Assembly (NCBI GenBank): GCA_963556195.1
Contig: OY744522.1
Span: 36,888,483 to 36,952,482, forward strand
Origin: Sepiola atlantica
Taxonomy: Eukaryota; Mollusca; Cephalopoda; Sepiida; Sepiolidae
Reading direction: 5' to 3'
DNA: 64,000 nucleotides
Part shown: in pieces, positions 36,454-45,829 of the stretch
How positions within the stretch are numbered: position 1 is the first letter of the stretch
Layout of the letters: each line of letters starts with the position of its first letter
Position numbers and translations under genes: made by a program
The notes under the pieces: model-generated
What the model was told of the DNA's origin: nothing
Database searches by the model: none
The model's input: the letters and a program-made list of their open reading frames with translations, nothing else

Positions 36454-36614
36454 TTTCATGAATTGAAAGTGATTAGGGATACCTAAAACTAATTAGCACA
36501 CGTGTGTTCTGCTATTATTGAAAGAGTCAAATCAGTTTAATTACAAAATATTTGAGTAAAATGAGAACAGAAAACTTCACAAAAAAGAACACTTTTTAAA
36601 AACGTTTTTTCCTT

Positions 36615-37300
36615 TGAAATAATATATTCACTCAAAACAAGGCATATTGCCACTTTGACGTAAGGGGCTACTGTGATAAGTGGCCAGATTTATAGGGAGC
36701 ATCCAAAGTGGAAAGTTGTGCAACAAGATGTTTGTTCGCATTACATTTAAATTTCTGCATGTTGGTACAGTCAAGGAAACAGGGATTGAACTCCAAAGGC
36801 AAGCAGTACGAGGAAAGAAGCTATTAGAGTAGCAAGTTTTCCGGTATCTGGGGACCTCTATGGTGAAGGGGTGGGATTTTGCTGCTGGTTGAGAGCGTAC
36901 ATTCTGTGGAACGACTTGTTAAACAAGCACAGGGATGCAACATTGCGGCAATGGAACAGGGGCTGGAGCTTGGTAGACAGTGTGGGACCTTTAAGGTTAG
37001 AGACTCTTTTATTGTACCCTGTCAAAGAGGGAGAGATTAGCGATTGGTGCACCAGCTCGGGTGTGGCAACAATACTCCATGCATGGGTGGATGGTGGCTT
37101 TATAGAGATATAGGATACTGGCAGGTGTTAGAGGTTTTCTAGTACGGTTAAGGGTACCCACCTTATTAGCAGCAGACTTGGCAGTATCTTCAATGTATTT
37201 ATTCCAATTCACGTTGCCTGTAAATGTTCGACTTGCGGGAATGGTGCTATCAGCGATGGCAATCGGTGTTCGAAAAGGTTTCTTAGAATTGTTAAACGAA
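36615..37300 (-). mobile_element. LINE family A fragment
   Basis: Minus strand: MNWNKYIEDTAKSAANKVGT, TIHPCMEYCCHTRAGAP, YNKRVSNLKGPTLSTKLQPL, down to the CCTTGTTTTGAGTGAA 3' end at 36640. Same family as 29170-30110. Confidence 0.78.
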
Positions 37301-38109
37301 AGTTCATAACTGTAATAATCTCAGTTGACATTTTAGGTTCGAACAATATTTTTGGGGATTGTATTAAAATTAAAGCATTTGATGGGCAACTTTTTCAAAG
37401 AGGTCCCAAAATCGCTCGCCTGCTCTAAACACACTTTTAGCAAGAACAAGGTTATCCAAAATAAACATTTGGTAAAGTTGCAGTATAGTTAACAGCTGAG
37501 AAATCGAAAAAAAAAACAAAATATACAAAAATTAACTTTTACTAAACACATTAAAATAAAATTTTTTTACCGACTTGTATACTTTTAACTTTCTGAAACT
37601 GTTTTTAATCAGATTTCATTCAAAGCTCTCTTTTACGACACATGACAAACAAAATGGCTGCTTGTCACTCTGTTGTTTGTTGCACTTCATTCCTTAAAAA
37701 TAGTGAAAGAAAATGACTTACCCTACCACTAACCCTAAGTCTGAGTGCCCCCTCCCCGAACTAAGGTTCTTTAATAGTAAAGTAAGTCATTTTTTATACT
37801 ATCTTTTCAGCCTGAAGTTATCCGAAGCTAAGCAACCACCTGCAAAAAATTGACCACCATTTTTTTGTGCGTTTCGATAAATCAACTTAATAACAAATTC
37901 AGAGATAAATCTGCCAATCAGCTTTCACACTTTAAAAGTACAGGTAGAAAATTACATTTTAATGCATTTAGTAAATGTTATTAGTTGTAATTTTTTTTTT
38001 TCGATTTCTCGGCTGTTAACTATACTGCAACTTTACCTAAAATTCAAATTCAACAAGAACATGACTAAGTAAAGAAAACATCTGTATCTTCCTTTTTTTG
38101 TGAATTTAT
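37301..38109. other. Unassigned spacer
   Basis: Contains the inverted pair TTAACAGC(T/C)GAGAAATCGAAAA (37490) and its complement (about 38002-38025), so an about 540-bp fold-back insertion is possible; otherwise unrecognised. Confidence 0.45.
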
Positions 38110-39060
38110 ATTATTCTCATGTTTGTTGTTATGTTCACAACGTTTCATTCAATGTAACCTCTGACCTTCTTCGGGTGAACTTTCTTTTTGAATATATGGC
38201 CTAATGGTTAAAAGCGTTAGTTAGCAATCAGTTGTAAGTGACAATCATATGGAAGTTGATGGTTCAATCCTCACTACAGCCGATAATAACTAAGAATAAA
38301 ATAAATTAGCACTTCTAATACCCGGTCATGGCTGATGGAATAAGAACAATCTGAGGTACTTGTGCAGAATAGACATCTAAGAAATTCCCGAGTTTTGATG
38401 ACAATTCCATACTTAGTAGAGATATGCAGACAATAAATTATGGGGACAAATATTTGGAAACCCCAACCATTTCATCAGTTTACTTTCACCGATTTCTGAT
38501 TTGTACCTGTTTTCGGACAAAGAACATTACTTACCTTCTTCTTTTTCTAATATTTCGTAAATATGTCTATTTTCAAATTATCGGCTTCCCTCCTCCATTT
38601 GCAGTCTCTCTTCCCAAAGCACTGGAACCCTATCACTAACCCTAAGTTCAGTTGGCAACAGACACCCCCTCAAAAATTAAATAAAAAATTTATCAGCCAC
38701 CCTCCCCCATTTGCAGCTACCCCCCTAAAATATCCCTGAAAGAAAAAAAAAAAAAATTAAAAACATTGCTCTCTTCTGGGCAAGCAAGAAAAATACACAA
38801 TAAATTGTTTGCAATAAAAAAAAAATGGTTCTGTTTGTCGAGCGTTTGGGTAATTACGTATGTCAAGACTCGGGAATCATCGTAAATACTGAAATGGATT
38901 AAATAAAGAGTTCAACTCTAAATTCCGTATAGGTTCCGGAGTTCGACATAAAGATTCCCAAGTTCAAAAAGATGCACCTTGAGATGATCGGAGGTTAGAT
39001 CCGCCATAACATTGTGAATATAACAACCAAGATGAGATTAATAGTCCGAATAATCCAAGT
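38110..39060 (+). mobile_element. Composite element C1, copy 1: inverted arms plus tRNA-like module
   Basis: The left arm 38110-38190 (AACGTTTC..., ATGTAACCTCTGACCTTCTT) and inverted right arm 38938-39056 flank a tRNA-like module with A box TGGCCTAATGG (38197-38207) and B box GGTTCAATCC (38261-38270). Compared with copy 2, about 500 bp near 38390-38880 is extra and probably inserted. Confidence 0.6.
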
Positions 39061-39292
39061 AGCAATCCACATCTAAAAAATTTCGAAATTGTGACTGGTC
39101 GTTTTATCTTCTAATATATTTTTTACCTTTAGAAGGGATGCCTTTCCAGATAAAGAAAAAGTTTAAAAACTGAATCTTAAACTTAACAACAGGTTAGAGT
39201 TAGTTTCAACGCGCCACTATTGTAAAACAAAGAACCTGATTATTGGTAAATAATCTATAGGGTAATAAGCTAAAGCAATTTCACATGTTCCT

Positions 39293-39485
39293 ATTGCTTA
39301 CTGTCTGAGGCGCCCCTACCGGGGAATGCCGACGGGGCTGCCCAGGCAATTTTTAAATGGCCAGAGTGCTCACCTCTCGAGCGCTGGCTTTTAACCCCAC
39401 TTGCTCGACCCGATCTTGGGTTACATCTTACTTGTGGGAGTAAGATAAAACTGGCCTTGTGCCTAACTCCGCGAGGAGTAAATAA
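39293..39485 (+). mobile_element. U2-SINE, 5'-truncated copy A
   Basis: Starts inside the body at TTGCTTACTGTCTGAGG and ends GGAGTAAATAA. Flanked by ACATGTTCCT on both sides (39282-39291 and about 39486-39495), so it is a 5'-truncated retroposition event. Confidence 0.85.
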
Positions 39486-39489
39486 ACAT

Positions 39490-39558
39490 GTTCCTGGCCT
39501 TTTGGCCAAGATCAAAGTGTAGTATCTGTTCCGATGGATACTGCACTCCATAGACTGG
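39490..39558 (+). mobile_element. U2-SINE copy B/D, head part
   Basis: U2-derived head (GGCCTTTTGGCCAAGATCAA) to CCATAGACTGGT, then interrupted by copy C. Continues at 39936. Confidence 0.85.
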
Positions 39559-39935
39559 TTTTATTTACTCCTCCCCAGGAGTTAGGCACAAGGCCAGTTT
39601 TATCTTACTCCCACAAGTAAGATGTGACCCAAGATCGGGTCGGGAAAGTGGGGTTTGAAAAGCCAGCGCTCGAGAGGTGAGCACTCTGGCCATTTAAAAA
39701 TTGCCTGGGCAGCCCCGTTGGCATTCCCCGGTAGGGGCGCCTCAGACAGTAAGCAATAAACTTACTCCTCCTCAAAGAGGGGAGGCAAAGCCTGAGAGGG
39801 TGGACCTCCTAGAACTGCACAGGACAAACCCATAGACCAGCGGAATCAAGCCCCGAAGGCCAAGACGATACCAGTCTATGGGGTGCAGTATCCATCGGAA
39901 CAGATACTACACTTTGATCTTAGCCAAAAGGCCAA
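39559..39935 (-). mobile_element. U2-SINE copy C, full length, inverted and nested
   Basis: Complete minus-strand copy from TTTATTTACTCCTCCCCAGG to the U2 head (revcomp GATCTTAGCCAAAAGGCC), inserted in the GGTATCG segment of copy B/D. Confidence 0.88.
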
Positions 39936-40207
39936 GTAGCGTCTTGGCCTTCGGGGCTTGATTTACGCCGATCTATTGGACGGTCCTGTGCAGTTCTAGG
40001 AGGTGCACCCTCCCAGGCTTTGCCTCCCCTCTTTGGGGAGGAGTAAGTTTATTGCTTACTGCCTGAGGCGCCCCTACTGGGGAATACCGACGGGGCTGCC
40101 CAGGCAATTTTTAATGGACAGAGTGCTCACTTTCTCAGGCGCTGGCTTTTCAAATCCCACTTTCCCGACCTTGTGTCACATCTACCTTGTGGGAGGAAGA
40201 TAAATAA
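39936..40207 (+). mobile_element. U2-SINE copy B/D, body part
   Basis: Resumes at GCGTCTTGGCCTTCGGGGC exactly where the head part stopped and continues to GGAAGATAAATAA. Confidence 0.85.
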
Positions 40208-40209
40208 CA

Positions 40210-40985
40210 CGTATGTTATCACCCTCCATCTTTTTTTTTAAAAGATGGGATCACCCGATCGCGAAGATGCTATGCAAAAATGTAATTAAAAAAATGTTCA
40301 TCTGATGCTGCTATTTTGTCGAGCGTGAAACTCGGACTAAAATAGTATTTTAGTAAAGGTGTATTTTCTTTTTAAAAAATAATACATTTTCACTAAGATT
40401 TAAAAAAAATAATGGTTTCATTATATTCCGTGATTGTTGATTAATAAATATTTAAAATTTCAGTAAAATTGGTTGATTTCCTGAATTTTAGTATATTTTT
40501 AAGGGGAGGGGGGGGGGGGTCAAAATGTTTTTCATTTTGGAAATCGGCCATTGATTTTGCACGTACCTATAAAATACACTTTCTTGTCTTTAGAGAGAAG
40601 ATCAAAGATTGTACAATATTGTTGGGTCTGCATTTGTGCCGGATGTCCATAGAATGGAAATAAGTCACAAACTCCTGCAGGGTTTTTGGAGATATTCTAA
40701 AACTACATTCGTGGGGTCTGCGTTCGCGCTGGACGTCCATAGAATGGATTTTTTTTAAAATCACGGCAGCAATATACAACTGATGAAGAATACAACTGCA
40801 GAATTTCTACGAGTCCCGATAGAAGGAGCTTTGGTAGATGTTTACCATACAAAGCCCCCCCCCCCCCCGTGTTATTTGTGATTGTTTTTTTTACGTTGGG
40901 ATAAGCACTACACATTCAGATTAGAAAAAAACACGGTATTTTTTTACTATCACAGCTACCGTATCAGCGTCTACTCTTTTTTTTT
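40210..40985. other. Unassigned AT-rich spacer with a short internal duplication
   Basis: GGGTCTGC.TT.G.GC.GGA.G and TCCATAGAATGGA occur twice (40624 and 40713), about 90 bp apart. No gene recognised; G/C tracts at 40505 and 40856. Confidence 0.5.
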
Positions 40986-42255
40986 TGCGATTACATGTAA
41001 ACAGCTTGAAAAAATAACAAAAAAGGAATTTAAAAAATATATATTTTTTAAATTTTCCTATATGAATTTAACATAAAATGAGCATCACTTTCTGGCCAGT
41101 TAGCGGTAAATGGAGACGTGTAACCAAATTATTATTTTTTTTAAATATTTTGGAGGGAAATAAGAATTGGTGCAATATGGAGGGGGGTAAGGATTAACTA
41201 AGCTAATATTTTCTTTTTTGGGGGGGGGGGGCTTTTTTTCTACAACAAAATAAAGTGCGAAAACAATATTTAATGCCCCCCTTCCATGTGTGTGGGAGTG
41301 GGGTAATTTTTTTTTTTTCCCCACAATAAAATAACGTGTCGAAACAATATTTAATGTTGATGCTAATTCCGAATTGGAATCCATAGATTAGCAGTTGTGA
41401 CGTAAGCAGTTCCGACTACGAACGGAGAAAGCCGAAGCAGTTCCGACTTTTACTGAGTCTGAAGGCAACCGATACAAATATTTCAGCAGACGACAAATTT
41501 TAGTTTTCATTACTATTTAAAGATTTTTTTTTATTCTTGCGTCTTTACAACTATTTTCGCCTTCCGTAGAAGGTTGCAGAAGTCTTTGCAAGGGTAAAGG
41601 CCTTCAATGGAAGACCCCTCTCTCCTCAAAGTAAAATTATAAAGGAGGAAACTTTTTTGTTGCTTTCTGAATGTCTTTGCCCCCACTCCACCCCCACCTT
41701 CAAGCAACACCGGAAACGATGCCCAAAATGAACTCAGAACGGAACGCATTCATTCGGTTGCCCATGAAACAGAAACTGACGAACTTTAATTGTATAGCCT
41801 CTATGAGCCATGCCTTAGTTCTCCCCAAACCCTTTCATTAATCTAAAAGAAAGAAAGAAACGCTAAAAAAAATTTCACACCCACAAAAACTTCCTTTCAT
41901 TAACTTAAAAGAAAGAAAAAAAGAAAACCCTGTGCAAAGAAAAAAAACAAACACACTTTGCGTTAAATAACTTGAAAAAAAATTTCTTTCAAATAACCAA
42001 AAACCAACCAAAAAGGAAATAAAATTAAACAATACACTTAAACACAAGAAAAAACAAATCCACTTTTTTTTTATCTCGTTAAATAAATTCTTGGCCCAAA
42101 ACACCCTCCTTCCGTACTCCCAAAAACAATTGGTTACGTTTCCATTACCGCTAACTGGCCAGGAAGTGGGTGCTCATTTTACATGAAATTTAGGAAAGTG
42201 ATCCCCAATCTAAAACATTTATTTTTTTCAGGCTGTTTACATGTAATCGCCCCCC
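40986..42255. mobile_element. Fold-back element F1, copy 2
   Basis: Outer ends GCGATTACATGTAAACAGC (left) and GCTGTTTACATGTAATCGC (right). Arms of about 110-125 bp include AAAATGAGCA..CACTT.CTGGCCAG and TTAGCGGTAA. The interior is about 1 kb and non-coding. Confidence 0.75.
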
Positions 42256-42830
42256 AAAATGTAGAATCATTTTTCGGCAAAGGGGGGTAATAAAAATAAA
42301 AATTTACCAAAAACATATTCTGAAAAACATTTAGTGTAACGTACATGGAGGAAGGGTGTTAATTTGACGTAAACAGGACCCCCTCTCCCCTTTGGGCCAT
42401 TTTATTTCGTGAATTTGTAAATGAAATGATGACGACGAGGGTAATTTTTTAAGGGTTAAGAATGACGCTCATCCACAAACTTTTAAAAATCATGAACTAG
42501 AAATTAAAATAGCCTAAAAGGAGGGGGGGGGGGTCTTATTTACGTTAAATTAACACAGGATCCCTCTCGTGTAAACATGTACTTGTAATGAATGGGTACC
42601 CAGTGGATTTAAATACTGTGACGAAGTCAGTCCCGAGTATTGATAGAGAATCCCGAGCCAGTCCCGGAAATAATCGAAACAGTTTACGATTTGAAAACTG
42701 CGAAAAATGTAAAGCAGACAACACTAAGCGTGCGAGGAATTAGGTTACGGTTAAAAAGTTTTTAGCCCCCAAAAATAAATAAATAAATAAAGTTGAAAAT
42801 ACGGTAAATAAAAAAAAAAACTTTTTTAGG

Positions 42831-43558
42831 CGATTACGCACGGACACCCCGAAAAACTTGTCGGAAAGAAGAAAACAAAAATAACAAAACAATTATTTTA
42901 GAATTTAGAGTGGGGGATCAGTTAATGTAGAATGATCCTCCACTCCGGGCCATTTTAACATTTTAGTGCTAACTAAATTCTTTTACCATTAATCCTAAGT
43001 CCGAGTGGCAAAGTCATAAAACCACATGTATTGATTTACTCCTCTCCAGGAGTTAGGCACAAGGCCAGTTTTTATCTTACTCTCACAAGTAAGATGTCAC
43101 CCAAGGTCGGGTCGGGAAAGTGGGGTTTAAAAATTGCCTGGGCAGCCCCGTCGGCATTCCCCGGTAGGGGCGCTTCAGGCAGTAAGCAATAAACTTACTC
43201 CTCCCCAAAAAGGGGAGGCGACCCCTGGGAGGGTAGACCTCCTAGAACTGCACAGGACAGACCCATAGACCGGCGTAAATCAAGCCCCGAAGGCCAAGAC
43301 AATACCAGTCTATGGGGTGCAGTATCCATCGGAACAGATACTACACTTTGATCTTAGCCAAAAGGCTAAGAATGTAACCGACTAAAAAAGTAGACCCCCC
43401 CCCCCCCCCAAGAATTTTGTTAATGCCCTAAAACGCGAGAATGACCCAGAATTGGGGAATCATTATTCGTTAAATTTATATTCGAAACTGATCCCCACTC
43501 TAAAATAATTGTTAAAAATTTTTTTAGGGTGTTACTGTTGTTCACATGTAATCGCCTC
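42831..43558. mobile_element. Fold-back element F1, copy 3
   Basis: Left arm from GGCGATTAC (with TTTAGAGTGGGGGATCAGTT) and right arm ending CACATGTAATCGCC (with ACTGATCCCCACTCTAAAAT). The interior is occupied by a U2-headed SINE, which is therefore younger. Confidence 0.65.
43031..43373 (-). mobile_element. U2-snRNA-headed SINE, copy 5
   Basis: Minus strand; lacks about 35 bp of the body (the AGCGCTCGAGAGGTGAGC region) but retains the tail and U2 head (revcomp TTTGATCTTAGCCAAAAGGC). Confidence 0.87.
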
Positions 43559-43838
43559 AGTAAAAAAAAAAAGAGGATCTCCTTTTTTTGGGGGGGGGGG
43601 GATAGCTGAGGATGTTAATCTACACTGATGCCGAAAATACTTCCGACCTATTTTCCGAATATTATATTTTAAAATGGATTACGTCATTCGCCTTGTGTGA
43701 CGCCATTCAGTGTGCACGGTGACAAGATGCAAACAAACAACACCCAGTTTGAGTAGTAAATAAGGTATGAACAATTTTACGCGTAATCGATAGTATTCGG
43801 AAGAATTTTTTTTAAAAATCAGTAAATTCATATTTGGA

Positions 43839-44212
43839 TTATTCGGACTACTGTTCTCATCTTGGTTGTTATTCTCACGTTTCGGTCGATGTAACCTCTG
43901 ACCCTCTTCAGTTGCGTCTTGTCAAACTCCACATGGAACCGTGGCGCAACGGATAAAGTCTAAGTGCCGTGGCAGTCGTCTGGAGGTTGAAGGTTCAAAC
44001 CTCACCACAGGCGATAAGTGAGAAAATTACTTAAGATTTCTACCCGGAACGAGAACGATCTACTCCCAGGGATTAAATAAAGGGTTCCGTTCTAAATTCC
44101 GTACAGATTCCAGAGTTCGACAAGACGCACCTGAAGAAGGTCGGAGGTTACATCGGCCGAAACGTTATTATAATAACATCCTAGATGAGAACAGTAGTTC
44201 TAATAATTCTAA
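43839..44212 (+). mobile_element. Composite element C1, copy 2: inverted arms plus tRNA-like module
   Basis: The left arm 43839-43928 is the inverted match of 44113-44212 (right arm GACAAGACGCACCTGAAGAA, GGTCGGAGGTTACATCGGCC, GAAACGTT). Between them is a tRNA-like module with A box GTGGCGCAACGG (43941-43952) and B box GGTTCAAACC (43992-44001). In the right arm + strand, CUGAAGA...GGUC...GGCC-GAAAC resembles a hammerhead core (CUGANGA, stem II, GAAA). Confidence 0.65.
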
Positions 44213-44307
44213 ATTATCAATTTTTATCTTAAACAAATCCGAAACATAATTAGTAAAAAAGAAATTCTTCGCACACGTCCACCAAAAGTTTTGAGATTGA
44301 ATAATCT

Positions 44308-44438
44308 GAATATTCGGTACTTTGTTACATTAGGACCCACGCTAACTTTGACCATGATCCTAACCCTCACTTTGACCCGAATTCCAACAACGGGGTCAAA
44401 ATTAGCGTGGGTCCTAATGTAACAAAGCACCGAATATT
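44308..44438. repeat. Short fold-back (46-bp arms)
   Basis: AATATTCGGTACTTTGTTAC...GCTAACTTTGACC and its reverse complement GGTCAAAATTAGC...GTAACAAAGCACCGAATATT with a 40-nt spacer; three or fewer mismatches. Confidence 0.85.
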
Positions 44439-44463
44439 TTACTGTTTAAGATTGAATGCACCA

Positions 44464-44472
<9 letters not shown>

Positions 44473-44531
<59 letters not shown>
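44473..44531. repeat. (TA)n microsatellite
   Basis: Perfect TA run. Confidence 0.95.
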
Positions 44532-44537
<6 letters not shown>

Positions 44538-45650
44538 AACCCGTTTAATAAATACTAAATTGTCATCAATAAAAATACACTTTGAACTATTGTCGGGTCA
44601 AATTTAGTAAAAGTAAACAAAATCGTAATAATGTCACGGTTCCTGTCAACTGTTTCCGAGTTTATCATTATTAAGTTTAAGTAAGTAAAACAAAACGCAT
44701 TAAATACTAATTGTTTATAAACAAGAAAGAAGAAAAAAACTATAAACATGTCGAAAAATCGAACTCGAAAAACCAAAACAAAGTGGAATGCGTAAAAGGG
44801 TGATACGACTTAATTACCAAATGAGCCACAGCCAGTCAGCAACGAAAATATCAAAATTGAAACAAACAAACAAAAATTAAAAGTATTTTATTCTTGGATA
44901 TATATATATATATATATATACAGAAATATATATATATATACAGAAAAAAAAAACAGATTTTTTTTCCAAACATAAAAAGTGTCAAATTATATTTTTTATT
45001 AATGAAAATGTTAACATTTAAATTGACCAATAGAATTACATCATATTTTTTTAAATTTTGTTTACTTACCACCAGAAGTAAACAATTACAAGTTTGCTTG
45101 TTAGTTAAACTTGTCAACGTATTAACTATAAATGAATAAATAACCGGTTAACTACCAAAATAAATCTTTAAAAAATACTTCAAAAGTTTGTTTTTTTGGG
45201 GGGGGGGGGTAAACATTTTTTAGTCATAAATTTTTTTTTTTAAATAATAATTTTTTAAAAAAATAATTCTAAATTATTACTTACTGTGATTGTGACAAAT
45301 CCAAAAAAAAAAAATTTTTTAATTATGTAAATAAAAAAATATATCCACTTTGAAAAAAAAAAAAAAAAATGTAATATAAATAAATTTTTAAACTTAGATG
45401 AAAATATCTACATTTAATATATAGATATTTCTTTTTACAAAGAGAATATATTAACATTTAAGCCAGCAGATATAAGTCAATTCAAATTTGTACGGCTACC
45501 AAAAGTAAGTGAAGTGCATTTAGCAAAAATAAACAACTATTTTTATAGATGTATGTGTATATAGGTAGATCTAAGATTGGTTTGGTTAATAAAAAAAGAC
45601 AAATGAAAAATATAGGCAAGGGAGTAGTTAGGGGAGGGTAAGTCTAAGCA
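44532..45650. other. Unassigned AT-rich spacer upstream of PPP4R1
   Basis: TA/A/T-rich, with interrupted (TA)n at 44898-44940 and a G11 tract at 45199. No gene recognised. Confidence 0.6.
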
Positions 45651-45659
45651 AGACGGAAG

Positions 45660-45822
45660 TCAACGAAAATGCACGGAAAATCCCGAGCGCTCTTCTCGTA
45701 AGTTTCCGGCGCGACTGTCGGTTACCTCCGTGAGATATTTGAATGGGACCAATGGGCGTGCATTTAAATAACAGCGCCGTCCAATCGCAGCGCGGCTCGC
45801 ATACCTCGTGGTTTTCTACAAC
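45660..45822 (+). promoter_or_regulatory. PPP4R1: PPP4R1 promoter and 5' UTR
   Basis: CpG-containing, GC-richer island in an otherwise AT-rich region, directly upstream of the initiator ATG. Two CCAAT boxes (45749-45753 and 45781-45785) suggest NF-Y. An AT-rich TTTAAATA at 45763-45770 could serve as a TATA-like element. The start codon lies in ACATGGCGGG, the shape of a YY1 site commonly placed at housekeeping gene starts. The transcription start is not determinable from sequence alone, and binding is inferred from motifs. Confidence 0.55.
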
Positions 45823-45829
45823 ATGGCGG
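45823..45829 (+). CDS. PPP4R1: PPP4R1 exon 1 (initiator, 7 coding nt)
   Basis: ATG-GCG-G followed by the donor GTGAGA. Read straight through, this ATG stops after seven codons (TAA at 45844-45846). If spliced to the acceptor at 45916-45917 it gives Met-Ala-Asp-Ile, matching the Met-Ala-Asp-Leu start of vertebrate PPP4R1. The alternative unspliced start is an in-frame ATG at 45896 (MLSDSISDINFY...), in which case 45823-45846 would be a short upstream ORF. Confidence 0.65.

Noticed and set aside
43934..44013. Functional tRNA gene
   Set aside because: A and B boxes are present, but the acceptor stem does not pair convincingly and the unit recurs within a repeated composite element.
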